This document shows, one piece after another, positions 24,689 through 31,738 of a stretch of 37,505 nt of DNA (positions within the stretch are counted from its first letter, which is position 1; the number at the start of each line of letters is the position of its first letter). Under the pieces are notes generated by a model that saw nothing but the letters and a program-made list of their open reading frames with translations, was not told where the DNA came from and did no database searches. The stretch comes from Acholeplasmatales bacterium (lineage in GTDB: Bacteria; Bacillota_I; Bacilli_A; Acholeplasmatales; Anaeroplasmataceae): positions 1-37,505 of the forward strand of contig JAFTDB010000029.1 of the NCBI GenBank assembly GCA_017454375.1, in the 5' to 3' direction. The translations under genes were made by a program, and so were the position numbers.

Positions 24689-26707
24689 CTAGTCTTTCAT
24701 ATAGAAACTACACTCATATCCATTTGCTCTTAAGTGTAGTCCTGGAGCCCAAGGAATATCCTTAGTCATTAAAGCTACAATATCATCAACTTTTGCAAAA
24801 TCATATACATCAACAATTACTTCATCATGTACATGGAATACAACAAAATAAGAAGTGTGATTATTACTTATATTTTCTATGGCATTAGCTAAACAGTCTC
24901 TAGCAATGGCTTGCACAATATTTTCGGTAATCTTACCACCAAAAGTATCTACTTCGCACCATTGTTTTACTGATCCTTCATTTTGTCTAACACCCATATA
25001 ACTTAATCTACCAGTATCTTTTACTTTAGCATTAACATATTTCAACTTTCTTCCAGAAGGTAATGTAATGAAAAGAATTCCGCTAGTTTTCTTAAATTTT
25101 ACATTACGGTTACTTGGCAAAGCATATTCAGTACCAGGAGAATTGATAGCTGCTATACACGCGTTCTGAACATCACTCCATAGCTTAACAATGTGTGGAT
25201 TCGCATTTCTCCATAGCTTAACAATGTGTGGTAATTCCTCTTCAGTAATACCCATCTTTAATGCTCCCATGGCGATTAATGCTCCACTGGATCCTTGATA
25301 TCCTAAAGCAAGTGTTGCAACTTTTCCTTTGTTACGAAGATTCTTATCAACTTGATCAACTGGTATGTTGAACATTTGAGAAGCTGTAACTTTGTATAGA
25401 TCCTCTTTATTGTTGTAAGCATTGCATACCCATTCTTCCTGAGCAAGCCAACCAATAACTGCAGCTTCGATAGAAGAGTAATCAGAAACGATGAACTTAT
25501 CGTTCTCAGGAATAAAAGCTGTACGAATTAGTTCAGATAAAACATCGTTTGGTTTATCATACATGATCCTAAAAGCTTCGTAGTCTCCACGCTTAACAAT
25601 CTCACGAGCTAGATCTAAATCGGGCATCTTATTTTTAGGTAAGTTTTGAACCTGGATAAGTCTTCCTGCCCATCTTCCAGTAGATGCACCATAGAACTGA
25701 AGCAATCCTCTAACCTTCTGATCATCGCATACACAGTTTAACATCGCTTCGTATTTAGCAAGAGAAGTCTTTTGGAGTTCATTTCTTAAAGCAAATACTT
25801 TTTGAACAACCGCATCATCCAAATAAGATAAGTCAGTTGTTTTAGTAAGTGATTCAATATCTTCTCCAGTACGTTCTTTGATCCAGTTCTTAAGCTGTGT
25901 ATTGCTTTTAGGATTCTTTACCCCGGTGATCTTAATAATCTCTTGCTCTAATTCTTCAGAGTATCTAGCGCCAAATTTGTAAGCATTATTGACAAAATCA
26001 AGGTCTATTTTTACACCGCCTTGATTGATGTTGTAGTCTCTGTGCCATTCATCCCACATCTTTGGATAAGTAGGATTTGGAAGATTAATAAGTTTGTTAT
26101 AAAGTTCCCATTCTGTTTCTACATCAGTGATGTTATAACGCTTATAAAGTTCCCATCTTTCTGGATCATGTGATGGTAAGTTTCTAGTTCTTCCACAATT
26201 AGCTTTAGTTGGTTCGCATGGAGTAGAGAAATACTTAATAAGCATTTTACCAGTTGTATCTTTTTTAACATTTAGCTTTAGTATTTCTCCCATCTTTTCC
26301 AGCGTTCCAGGAAGACCTAGAGTATAGCCTAGAATCATCGTATCTTGCCACTTGCGCTCATTTGTATTGAGACAATTTAGTTTCATATCATTATTAGGCC
26401 AAAAATAATCAAAAGATTTTACTGGTCTTAGATATTCATCACTACTAAAATTTCTCATACAGGTGATCTCAAAAAATGCATTATGAGCAACAAGAATAGT
26501 TTCTTTATCATGAAGTCTCCAGATAATGTCATCCGGAATTTTTTCTCCATTAGCTAAATCTATACAAACTGTCTTCTCGTTGTTTAGCTTATAACCAAAT
26601 AATAATATTTCGAAGTTAGGACTCTCCGAGTACTTGAAGAGTCCTGAAGTTGTTAAATCTACATCTGAATAAGTTTCAATATCAATGACTAAAACATCAT
26701 TAGTCAT
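24689..26707 (-). CDS. DNA polymerase, family A, with 3'-5' exonuclease
   Basis: Replicative phage polymerase of 672 aa. The exonuclease domain shows VIDIETYSDVDL (DxE, near residue 7), VAHNAFFE and YNITDVETEWELY. Polymerase motif A is IVSDYSSIEAAVIGWL (about residue 405), motif B is RNKGKVATLALGYQG, motif C is VHDEVIVDV (about residue 626). No 5' nuclease domain, as usual for these phage enzymes. The start overlaps the DUF2815 stop (TAATG). A 23-bp exact direct repeat (25176-25198, 25209-25231) encodes a doubled HIVKLW segment. Confidence 0.95.
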   Translation of the reverse strand: MTNDVLVIDIETYSDVDLTTSGLFKYSESPNFEILLFGYKLNNEKTVCIDLANGEKIPDDIIWRLHDKETILVAHNAFFEITCMRNFSSDEYLRPVKSFDYFWPNNDMKLNCLNTNERKWQDTMILGYTLGLPGTLEKMGEILKLNVKKDTTGKMLIKYFSTPCEPTKANCGRTRNLPSHDPERWELYKRYNITDVETEWELYNKLINLPNPTYPKMWDEWHRDYNINQGGVKIDLDFVNNAYKFGARYSEELEQEIIKITGVKNPKSNTQLKNWIKERTGEDIESLTKTTDLSYLDDAVVQKVFALRNELQKTSLAKYEAMLNCVCDDQKVRGLLQFYGASTGRWAGRLIQVQNLPKNKMPDLDLAREIVKRGDYEAFRIMYDKPNDVLSELIRTAFIPENDKFIVSDYSSIEAAVIGWLAQEEWVCNAYNNKEDLYKVTASQMFNIPVDQVDKNLRNKGKVATLALGYQGSSGALIAMGALKMGITEEELPHIVKLWRNANPHIVKLWSDVQNACIAAINSPGTEYALPSNRNVKFKKTSGILFITLPSGRKLKYVNAKVKDTGRLSYMGVRQNEGSVKQWCEVDTFGGKITENIVQAIARDCLANAIENISNNHTSYFVVFHVHDEVIVDVYDFAKVDDIVALMTKDIPWAPGLHLRANGYECSFYMKD

Positions 26708-27252
26708 TAGTTAAGCCAATCATCGGTTGGAGCGGATTCAGCCGTTACTTCGAATTCATCAACACTCATTGATGATCCTAAAGGTTCACCATCATGATCA
26801 AACTGTACGCCTCTTAGGCCAATACCAACACCTTTGTTTCCAGCTTGATCGTATGCATAAATACTAATTCCACAGTTTACATAACAACCAGAATAAATTG
26901 TTTCTGCATCAACTTCTACATTCTTTCCTTGAATAGTTTTAACGATTAAAGGTTTCTTTGCAGATTTAGCATTGATGAATAACTTACCAGCGTAAGCATC
27001 ATCTTCTGGGCGATCAGCATCACCATCTCTTAAAGCTTTATCGCATTTAGCTTTAACTGCATCAGTCCATTTAGTTTCACTAATTACAGCATTGATTTGC
27101 TTCTTTAGTTCAGCTAGATCTGGATTGTTTTTTTCAATAATTAATGAAATGCTATACTTTTTATCTTGACCTTCAGCTATAGCTTTAGGTTCAACTAATG
27201 TTACATAGCTAGCACGAACACCATGTAATACCATTTTTCTTGTTTCAGCCAT
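26707..27252 (-). CDS. DUF2815 protein, probable single-stranded DNA-binding protein (181 aa)
   Basis: The start at 27252 is set by AAAGGAGG eight bases upstream; an upstream in-frame extension to 27339 has no SD. The N-terminus (MVLHGVRASYVTLVEPKAI) and the pattern KYSISLIIEKNNPD ... GKLFINAKSAKKPLIV ... YSGCYVNCGISIYAYD ... GVGIGLRGVQF fit the DUF2815 family, whose OB-like fold is thought to bind single-stranded DNA. It lies between the DUF2800 nuclease and the polymerase, as in many Bacillota prophages. Confidence 0.9.
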   Translation of the reverse strand: MAETRKMVLHGVRASYVTLVEPKAIAEGQDKKYSISLIIEKNNPDLAELKKQINAVISETKWTDAVKAKCDKALRDGDADRPEDDAYAGKLFINAKSAKKPLIVKTIQGKNVEVDAETIYSGCYVNCGISIYAYDQAGNKGVGIGLRGVQFDHDGEPLGSSMSVDEFEVTAESAPTDDWLN

Positions 27253-27253
27253 T

Positions 27254-28408
27254 TTATTTTCCTCCTTTGGCATTATTATTGACAGGTTCAAATTCAGCAA
27301 GTATTGCTTCTTTTGGTTCATATTCAGGAACTGGATCACTAGCTAATACTACTGATACATTTCCTTCAGTTTTAACTACTAAGCCTGCCGCTTCAAATTC
27401 TCTATAGCCGGCAGTCTTTAATAGTTTCTTAAGTTCAGTTAGAGTAATAAGTTCTCTTGGTTTGTGGATAACTGCATCAGCATATCCTTTAGATCTTAAG
27501 TACTGCTCTACTGCTTCTTGATCAGAATAAGCACTTGTAAGTCTTGGAGCTTTAAGCTTTAATCCTGGAATCTTAACTCCAGACATCATTTTTTCTAAGC
27601 ACCAAGCTTTTAATTGTTTAATATAACTCTCAGCTTGTAAGGCTTTTTCGTAGATTGGAGCTATTTCTTCTAAGTTAAGAACTTGAAAGTCTTTTTGATC
27701 TTTTTGAAGATCAAGCACATAATTAGCTCTTGCTCTACAAAGTCCTCTAGCTAAACAGAACTGACAGTGTTCTCCTGGATTACATTCTGCATCTCCAGTA
27801 AAAGCTTTAATTCCAACTTCTTTGATACTGTTTCCCCATTCTTCAAGTTGTGGTCTTGTAATCCCCCATGAAGAAATGTTACTCATTCTTGGTTGGAATA
27901 TATGAAGTTCTACATCGGTGATATCATACATAAAATCATATGTATCGATTCCACCTAGTCCGTATAGCTTCATTTGATGATTTTCAACAGCCGATACTTC
28001 TACTCCAGCACCATACTTGAAATCAATTATAATTATTTTTCCTAATGAGATGATAACTGTATCACCAGTTCCGAATCCATCAGGAATATATTTTGAATAA
28101 TTCAATTTAACTTCATGGAACTTAGAAGTAAATTGATCCTTAGCTAAACAATCTTGATATATTTGCATAACATAATCGTGATAAGCGATTACGCATTCTT
28201 TCATTTCCTCATTTGGAAATAACATTTTACTAATATCCTCAACGAAGGATCTAGCAGCTAATTCATGTGCTGTAGTTCCTTCTTGAGAGTATTTATTTTC
28301 ACCATCTCCAAATTGGCCTCTTAATAATTCTTCGATTCTAGCTGAAGCTGGACAACTCATCCAACGCTTAGCAGCAGAAGCACTTAGTAATGCATGTTCT
28401 TCAGGCAT
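27254..28408 (-). CDS. DUF2800 nuclease, RecB/Cas4-like (384 aa)
   Basis: PD-(D/E)XK-type protein. N-terminal LSASAAKRWMSCPAS is the family start. GTGDTVII followed by IIIDFKYGAG gives the catalytic D and DxK. CNPGEHCQFCLARGLC gives a Cys cluster that, with the N-terminal Cys, may hold an iron-sulphur cluster as in Cas4/AddB. It is a regular partner of DUF2815 and the family A polymerase and likely processes DNA ends in recombination-linked replication. Its ATG directly follows the upstream stop. Confidence 0.91.
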   Translation of the reverse strand: MPEEHALLSASAAKRWMSCPASARIEELLRGQFGDGENKYSQEGTTAHELAARSFVEDISKMLFPNEEMKECVIAYHDYVMQIYQDCLAKDQFTSKFHEVKLNYSKYIPDGFGTGDTVIISLGKIIIIDFKYGAGVEVSAVENHQMKLYGLGGIDTYDFMYDITDVELHIFQPRMSNISSWGITRPQLEEWGNSIKEVGIKAFTGDAECNPGEHCQFCLARGLCRARANYVLDLQKDQKDFQVLNLEEIAPIYEKALQAESYIKQLKAWCLEKMMSGVKIPGLKLKAPRLTSAYSDQEAVEQYLRSKGYADAVIHKPRELITLTELKKLLKTAGYREFEAAGLVVKTEGNVSVVLASDPVPEYEPKEAILAEFEPVNNNAKGGK

Positions 28409-28846
28409 TTATGCCACCAACTTAGAAGCTTCTTCATAGAATGAAGCACGCTTTTCTTCTGGAATTGAAGATAAGCCTTTAGCTTCGTATTTTCTTAATA
28501 GTTCCAATACTTCTTGTGTCTTTCCAGCTCTTGATATTTCAGCACCTAATTTTCTTAGATCATCAAGAGTAATTTCTTTAACTGGATCTACAACCTCAGC
28601 TTCTTTAACTTCTGGAACGATGTCTTCGACTTTAATAACTTCAACATCAGATAGTTCAGTTACATCTTTAACTTCTTTCTTAGGAGCAGGTTTCTTAGGT
28701 GGAGTTTCCTTTTTAGGTTCTTCAACCTTAGCTTCTTGTTTTACAACAGGCTCAGTAGTATGAGCAGCGAACTTAAATCCTTGTAAAACTTTGATTAGTT
28801 CTTCAAGGCCTTCAATTTTAACATTTACGTTAATATCAATTGGCAT
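28409..28846 (-). CDS. Early protein with acidic/proline linker (145 aa)
   Basis: No certain family. A short N-terminal beta domain (INVNVKIEGLEELIKVLQGF) and a C-terminal helical domain (DDLRKLGAEISRAGKTQEVLELLRKYEAKGLSSIPEEKRASFYEEASKL) are joined by a Pro/Lys/Glu-rich linker of about 60 residues. Proteins of this plan are common upstream of DUF2800 in Bacillota phages, often with a misleading rRNA-biogenesis label. It may help DNA binding or recombination. Neighbour overlap is 11 bases. Confidence 0.7.
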   Translation of the reverse strand: MPIDINVNVKIEGLEELIKVLQGFKFAAHTTEPVVKQEAKVEEPKKETPPKKPAPKKEVKDVTELSDVEVIKVEDIVPEVKEAEVVDPVKEITLDDLRKLGAEISRAGKTQEVLELLRKYEAKGLSSIPEEKRASFYEEASKLVA

Positions 28847-29033
28847 TTTCTTTTATCCTTTCTAAAATTTCTAAAGTAGTATTTATGGCATCGGCTTCTT
28901 TCCTAGTATTTTTAACATCCATTTCAGAGACATTAATTAGAACTACACCATACCATTTGTCGATAAAATCTAAACGATCATCAACTTTTTCTTTTTTCTT
29001 TTTCCAATATTTGATTAATTCATTGATTTCCAT
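28836..29033 (-). CDS. Small early helical protein (65 aa)
   Basis: Not recognised. Highly charged and helical (NELIKYWKKKKEKVDDRLDFIDKWY). Of several in-frame starts, ATG at 29033 has AAAGGTG at suitable distance; starts up to 29057 are too close or lack SD. It overlaps genes on both sides. Confidence 0.5.
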   Translation of the reverse strand: MEINELIKYWKKKKEKVDDRLDFIDKWYGVVLINVSEMDVKNTRKEADAINTTLEILERIKENAN

Positions 29034-29238
29034 TTCCATCACCTTTTTTATAATCACTACAGCAAAAAGTCTCTAAAGCTTTATCCATAACGATCACTGC
29101 ATGAACTGTACTTGTAGTGTCGTTAGTATCTTTAAAGTCTCTATCCAAAACTCTGATCATAACAAGCATGTTACTTTCGATTACAGTACATTTATGGTAT
29201 TTATCTAAATTCTTACAAGTAGCGCAGCATTTAGTCAT
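29020..29238 (-). CDS. Cysteine-rich small early protein (72 aa)
   Basis: Starts MTKCCATCKNLDKYHKC, and has CC near the C-terminus (ETFCCSDYKKG); the CxxC-type cysteine set suggests a zinc-binding knuckle. ATG at 29238 has GGGAGA seven bases upstream; an extension to 29286 lacks SD and lies within the upstream gene. Function unknown; similar short zinc-finger-like proteins occur in many phage early operons. Confidence 0.6.
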   Translation of the reverse strand: MTKCCATCKNLDKYHKCTVIESNMLVMIRVLDRDFKDTNDTTSTVHAVIVMDKALETFCCSDYKKGDGNGNQ

Positions 29239-29548
29239 AGACTTTCTCCCATTGCTTAGATTCAGTGTAGACTTCATAATCTCCATTTTCTGGATTAAAT
29301 CGATATGGAAATGTTGGACAATTAGCTTCTAATACTCTTTGTTCAACTTCCTCTTCAGATAAAGGTTCTTCAATAATCTCTTCATCTTCGATATAATCTT
29401 CTTCAGTAGGTCCATCTACTTCTATTTCTTCGCACATTCTGAATAGCTGTGCATCGGTAAGTGAGTCATACCATTTTTTAGGATATTGTGAATATCTGCT
29501 AGGTATTACACAGTTTCTAAGTCTTTTTATCATTTCTTGTCTTGTCAT
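29231..29548 (-). CDS. Acidic early protein (105 aa)
   Basis: Not recognised. An N-terminal basic helix with MTRQEMIKRLRNCVIPSRY, then a strongly acidic region (EEIEVDGPTEEDYIEDEEIIEEPLSEEEVEQ), then an aromatic tail. Its acidic stretch could mimic DNA or bind a host protein, but that is conjecture. AAGGAG is well placed before ATG. Confidence 0.6.
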   Translation of the reverse strand: MTRQEMIKRLRNCVIPSRYSQYPKKWYDSLTDAQLFRMCEEIEVDGPTEEDYIEDEEIIEEPLSEEEVEQRVLEANCPTFPYRFNPENGDYEVYTESKQWEKVYD

Positions 29549-29561
29549 GATCTTTTCTCCT

Positions 29562-29801
29562 TTATTGTTTACTTTCTTTTGGATCCAAATATGGTTTTAG
29601 CATGTTATACTTATCATTATCAGTTAAGGCGTTATAGATTCTTGTTAGAGTTTCCATACCTTCTTCATCAGGTTCTCCTAACTGATGCAATTCAACAATA
29701 GTATCACGAACAGTTAGAACAAGTTGTTCATAATCACTATCAGACATAGTTAGGACTCTACTTCTAGTGAATTGTTTTGGTTGATATTTTGTTTGTGGCA
29801 T
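29562..29801 (-). CDS. Small early protein (79 aa)
   Basis: Not recognised. Soluble, mainly helical (SDSDYEQLVLTVRDTIVELHQLGEPDEEGMETLTRIYNAL). AAGGAG lies about nine bases before ATG, within the overlapping 54-aa frame upstream. It is the first standard-length gene of the replication part of the early operon, downstream of a possible operator region. Confidence 0.58.
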   Translation of the reverse strand: MPQTKYQPKQFTRSRVLTMSDSDYEQLVLTVRDTIVELHQLGEPDEEGMETLTRIYNALTDNDKYNMLKPYLDPKESKQ

Positions 29802-29914
29802 TTGGGCGTTCTCCTTTCTTTTAAAATTTGTATCAATATTTGTTTAATATTGTTAAGTGTAGTCTCTTTAGGAGAATTCCATATTGTTTTTATTCCATTA
29901 ATTGTTTCTTCCAT
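29750..29914 (-). CDS. Possible short early gene (54 aa)
   Basis: A 54-codon frame in the 259-base gap between the Cro-like gene and the 79-aa gene. It begins MEETINGIKTIWNSPKETTL and ends LEVES. It has a perfect AGGAGG seven bases before ATG and overlaps the next gene by 52 bases, so it may act as a leader that couples translation. No recognisable family. It could be a real small protein or only a translated leader. Confidence 0.42.
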   Translation of the reverse strand: MEETINGIKTIWNSPKETTLNNIKQILIQILKERRTPKCHKQNINQNNSLEVES

Positions 29915-29940
29915 ATAAATCCTCCTAAATTTGGATTTTG

Positions 29941-30042
29941 TGCCTAAAATTTAAGGCAGAATCAATTTAAAATATTTTTACCTATAATTAGTTTGTTTAA
30001 ATATAATCCGAAATATAACTCAAATTTCGTAGTTACTCCGAA
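29941..30042. promoter_or_regulatory. Operator-like dyads upstream of the replication genes
   Basis: TTCGTA-N5-TCCGAA at 30026-30042 matches, with one change, the TTCGGA-N5-TCCGAA dyad in the immunity region (32958-32974). Another TCCGAA lies at 30007. A separate dyad TGCCT-N8-AGGCA is at about 29940-29957. They lie just behind the Cro-like gene and ahead of the replication genes, so they may control a second promoter. I do not see a convincing -35/-10 pair. Confidence 0.4.
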
Positions 30043-30060
30043 CAATATTTCAAAAAAATA

Positions 30061-30246
30061 TTAATCATCAATAATTTCTTCAAGCGAGCAGCCTAAAGCG
30101 TTAGCAATTAATCTAGCTAATTCAGCAGTAAGTTTAGTTCTTCCAGATACTGCATCGACAACCTTAGTGTATGATACACCAATTTTCTCAGCTAGCCAGT
30201 TTACTTTGATTCCATGATCTTTTAAATATTGTTGTAATTTATTCAT
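30061..30246 (-). CDS. Cro-like XRE-family regulator (61 aa)
   Basis: A complete small helix-turn-helix protein: LQQYLKDHGIKVNWLAEKIGVSYTKVVDAVSGRTKLTAELARLIANALGCSLEEII is a standard HTH_3 domain with recognition helix around residues 25-35. AGGAGG or AAGGA precedes the ATG. It lies in the early operon, opposite the repressor, and is the likely second switch regulator; its own operators may be the dyads at 29941-30042 just downstream. Confidence 0.85.
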   Translation of the reverse strand: MNKLQQYLKDHGIKVNWLAEKIGVSYTKVVDAVSGRTKLTAELARLIANALGCSLEEIIDD

Positions 30247-30445
30247 TATCCTTTACCTCCTTTGTGGAATTAAGGGAGTCTTTAAATTCTATAATTTCTT
30301 GTCTCACTTTTCTTTTTTTAATATGAGTTCTAAGATTTAATAGTTCTTTGTAATGTTCAACTATTTCTTTTATGTCTACTCCAGGTATATATAGTCTTTC
30401 AGACATTGTCTCTAGGTTTTCTAGAGATTTTTTATATTTATCCAT
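30239..30445 (-). CDS. Hypothetical early protein (68 aa)
   Basis: Not recognised. Charged helical protein (MDKYKKSLENLETMSERLYIPGVDIKEIVEHYKELLNLRTHIKKRKVRQEIIEFKD). It overlaps the Cro-like gene by 8 bases and starts 5 bases after the VP2 stop, thus lies between the hypervariable gene and the regulator. A function with either is possible but unshown. Confidence 0.55.
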   Translation of the reverse strand: MDKYKKSLENLETMSERLYIPGVDIKEIVEHYKELLNLRTHIKKRKVRQEIIEFKDSLNSTKEVKDNE

Positions 30446-30450
30446 ATTTA

Positions 30451-30966
30451 TTATCCTCTATCTAGGCCTGAACCATCTAGCGATGGAGATTCCAAGATGC
30501 TAGATTCAAATACACAAGCGGGAACCGCTCCGTGAGAATTGTCGGCATTGCTGTAGCCCAATGATCCATCAGCATCCACGAAATACACGTAGTAACCGTA
30601 GCTGCGGTAAGGGGAAGCTAGCCACCACCAGAAATCCATATTTGGAATAAGATCTCTATATTTTTCGTATTGATCAACAGTTAACAAACCAACATAAGTT
30701 TTATCTGTACCGTATTTTCCTAGATCGATTTCAAATTCTAATAAATCTTTTTTATTAAGTTTCTTTAGGAACCAAGCGTTTAATACTCTCTTGATATCTG
30801 ATTCTTTAAAATTATTATAAACATCTTTTCTCCAATTATGATCAAATGGTAAGTATTCCCAAATCTTACTTGTGATGCACAAAGCACCTTTCTTACCGTT
30901 GATTTCTACATCATCTAATTTAATAAATTCAATTCCTTTATAAGTAAATTTTTGTCCGTTTTCCAT
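30451..30966 (-). CDS. DGR variable protein 2: early-region DUF6273-like protein
   Basis: 171 aa with ATG at 30966 (AAGGAG upstream); an upstream TTG at 30984 is not needed. No signal peptide or membrane segment. Residues about 5-115 form the first part of a DUF6273/C-type-lectin-like domain (YKGIEFIKLDD ... KGALCITSKIWEYLPF ... IKRVLNAWFLKKL). Residues about 118-151 are VR2: SPYRSYGYYVYFVDADGSLGYSNADNSHGAVPAC. About 20 residues follow the repeat. It starts eleven bases after the lipoprotein stop, so the two form a cassette. The protein is a free-standing binding domain varied from the same template as the tail tip; target unknown. Confidence 0.88.
   Translation of the reverse strand: MENGQKFTYKGIEFIKLDDVEINGKKGALCITSKIWEYLPFDHNWRKDVYNNFKESDIKRVLNAWFLKKLNKKDLLEFEIDLGKYGTDKTYVGLLTVDQYEKYRDLIPNMDFWWWLASPYRSYGYYVYFVDADGSLGYSNADNSHGAVPACVFESSILESPSLDGSGLDRG
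30473..30512 (-). other. Post-VR2 hairpin element
   Basis: Forty bases between VR2 and the VP2 end, matching the 40 bases after VR1 at most positions with small shifts. Contains CCATC / GATGG with a four-base loop (30473-30486). The distance from VR to the hairpin (26 bases) is within one base of VR1. Here the element is coding and supplies part of the C-terminal tail of VP2. Confidence 0.72.
30513..30615 (-). repeat. DGR variable repeat 2 (VR2), remote
   Basis: 103 bases aligned without gaps to the template, with 15 differences, all at template adenines. On the circle it lies about 9 kb from the template, in the early region. The IMH core and the fixed base at its 3' end equal those of VR1. 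Confidence 0.96.
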
Positions 30967-30976
30967 TTTTATCTCC

Positions 30977-31288
30977 TTATTCAATTACCTTTTCCCAAGT
31001 CTTCCCATCTGTAACATACTTTTCACGATATTGATATCCATCTACAGTTGTCCAGTAAATAGTTACAAGTGTTAAGTCTTTTCCGTTTTCATCTTTTCCA
31101 GCTTGCCAAAAATAACTATAATCAAACCAGTTATCTTGAACAAGTTCACTAATATCTACATCAGTAACAGATCTGTTGCTGTATACAATGGTGTTGTCAT
31201 TGCATCCAGCAAAAACTAATAACAACATGATCAGAATAAAACATACTAACCATTTCATCATAATTGATTTTAATGCATCATGAATCAT
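30977..31288 (-). CDS. Phage lipoprotein (103 aa)
   Basis: N-terminal hydrophobic segment with lipobox VFAGC (Cys about residue 29), then a soluble domain of about 75 residues rich in aromatic beta strands (WFDYSYFWQAGKDENGKDLTLVTIYWTTVDGYQYREKYV). It should be attached to the outer face of the cell membrane. GGAGGAG precedes the ATG. It is directly upstream of the hypervariable protein VP2. Phage lipoproteins often exclude superinfecting phage; whether this one does, or partners VP2, is inference. Confidence 0.78.
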   Translation of the reverse strand: MIHDALKSIMMKWLVCFILIMLLLVFAGCNDNTIVYSNRSVTDVDISELVQDNWFDYSYFWQAGKDENGKDLTLVTIYWTTVDGYQYREKYVTDGKTWEKVIE

Positions 31289-31503
31289 CTTTTCTCCTCC
31301 TCAACAAATTTATAAAAAACTAATTCTTTAGCACAGTATTTATTTCTAGCTATGCATCTCTTGTCAGCATATTCAACTTTAAAAGTGTTTGTGAATGGAT
31401 TCCAAATTAAGTATTGCTCTTTTTCCTCCATTTCTAAAATTTCATCTTTGGAAGCTTGCTTTATTGCAAAAACTCTCTTATCTAAATCAACTGGTTGAAG
31501 CAT
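31285..31503 (-). CDS. Hypothetical early protein (72 aa)
   Basis: Not recognised. MLQPVDLDKRVFAIKQASKDEILEMEEKEQYLIWNPFTNTFKVEYADKRCIARNKYC: small alpha/beta protein, two cysteines in the C-terminal half. GGAG precedes ATG; it overlaps the lipoprotein start by 4 bases (ATGA), so the two are coupled. Confidence 0.58.
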   Translation of the reverse strand: MLQPVDLDKRVFAIKQASKDEILEMEEKEQYLIWNPFTNTFKVEYADKRCIARNKYCAKELVFYKFVEEEKR

Positions 31504-31738
31504 CTGCTTTATCTCCTATTAATAGCTTTGGATCATTGATCCTTCCATCTTCATATAGTCTTTGAACTGTAAGAACTATCTTTGCATTATTAACTATTAC
31601 TGCTCCAATGTCTGCAACAGTCTTACCCATTTCAAGTTCTTTTTGTCCTTCAGGAGTAGATAGATCGGCATCTAACACCCGTTCCATAGCTTCAAATAGA
31701 TTGTCATTAAGATCTAATAGTTTATTTCTTGTTCCCAT
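31487..31738 (-). CDS. Hypothetical early helical protein (83 aa)
   Basis: Not recognised. Starts MGTRNKLLDLNDNLFEAMERVLDADLS; mostly helical. ATG at 31738 has AAGGAG about nine bases upstream; an in-frame extension to 31771 lies within the HNH gene and lacks SD. It resembles small phage proteins found between HNH and regulatory genes, without known function. Confidence 0.58.
   Translation of the reverse strand: MGTRNKLLDLNDNLFEAMERVLDADLSTPEGQKELEMGKTVADIGAVIVNNAKIVLTVQRLYEDGRINDPKLLIGDKADASTS

Noticed and set aside
30977..30984. TTG start for VP2 at 30984
   Set aside because: The ATG at 30966 has AAGGAG at proper distance; the TTG lies inside the lipoprotein gene without SD.
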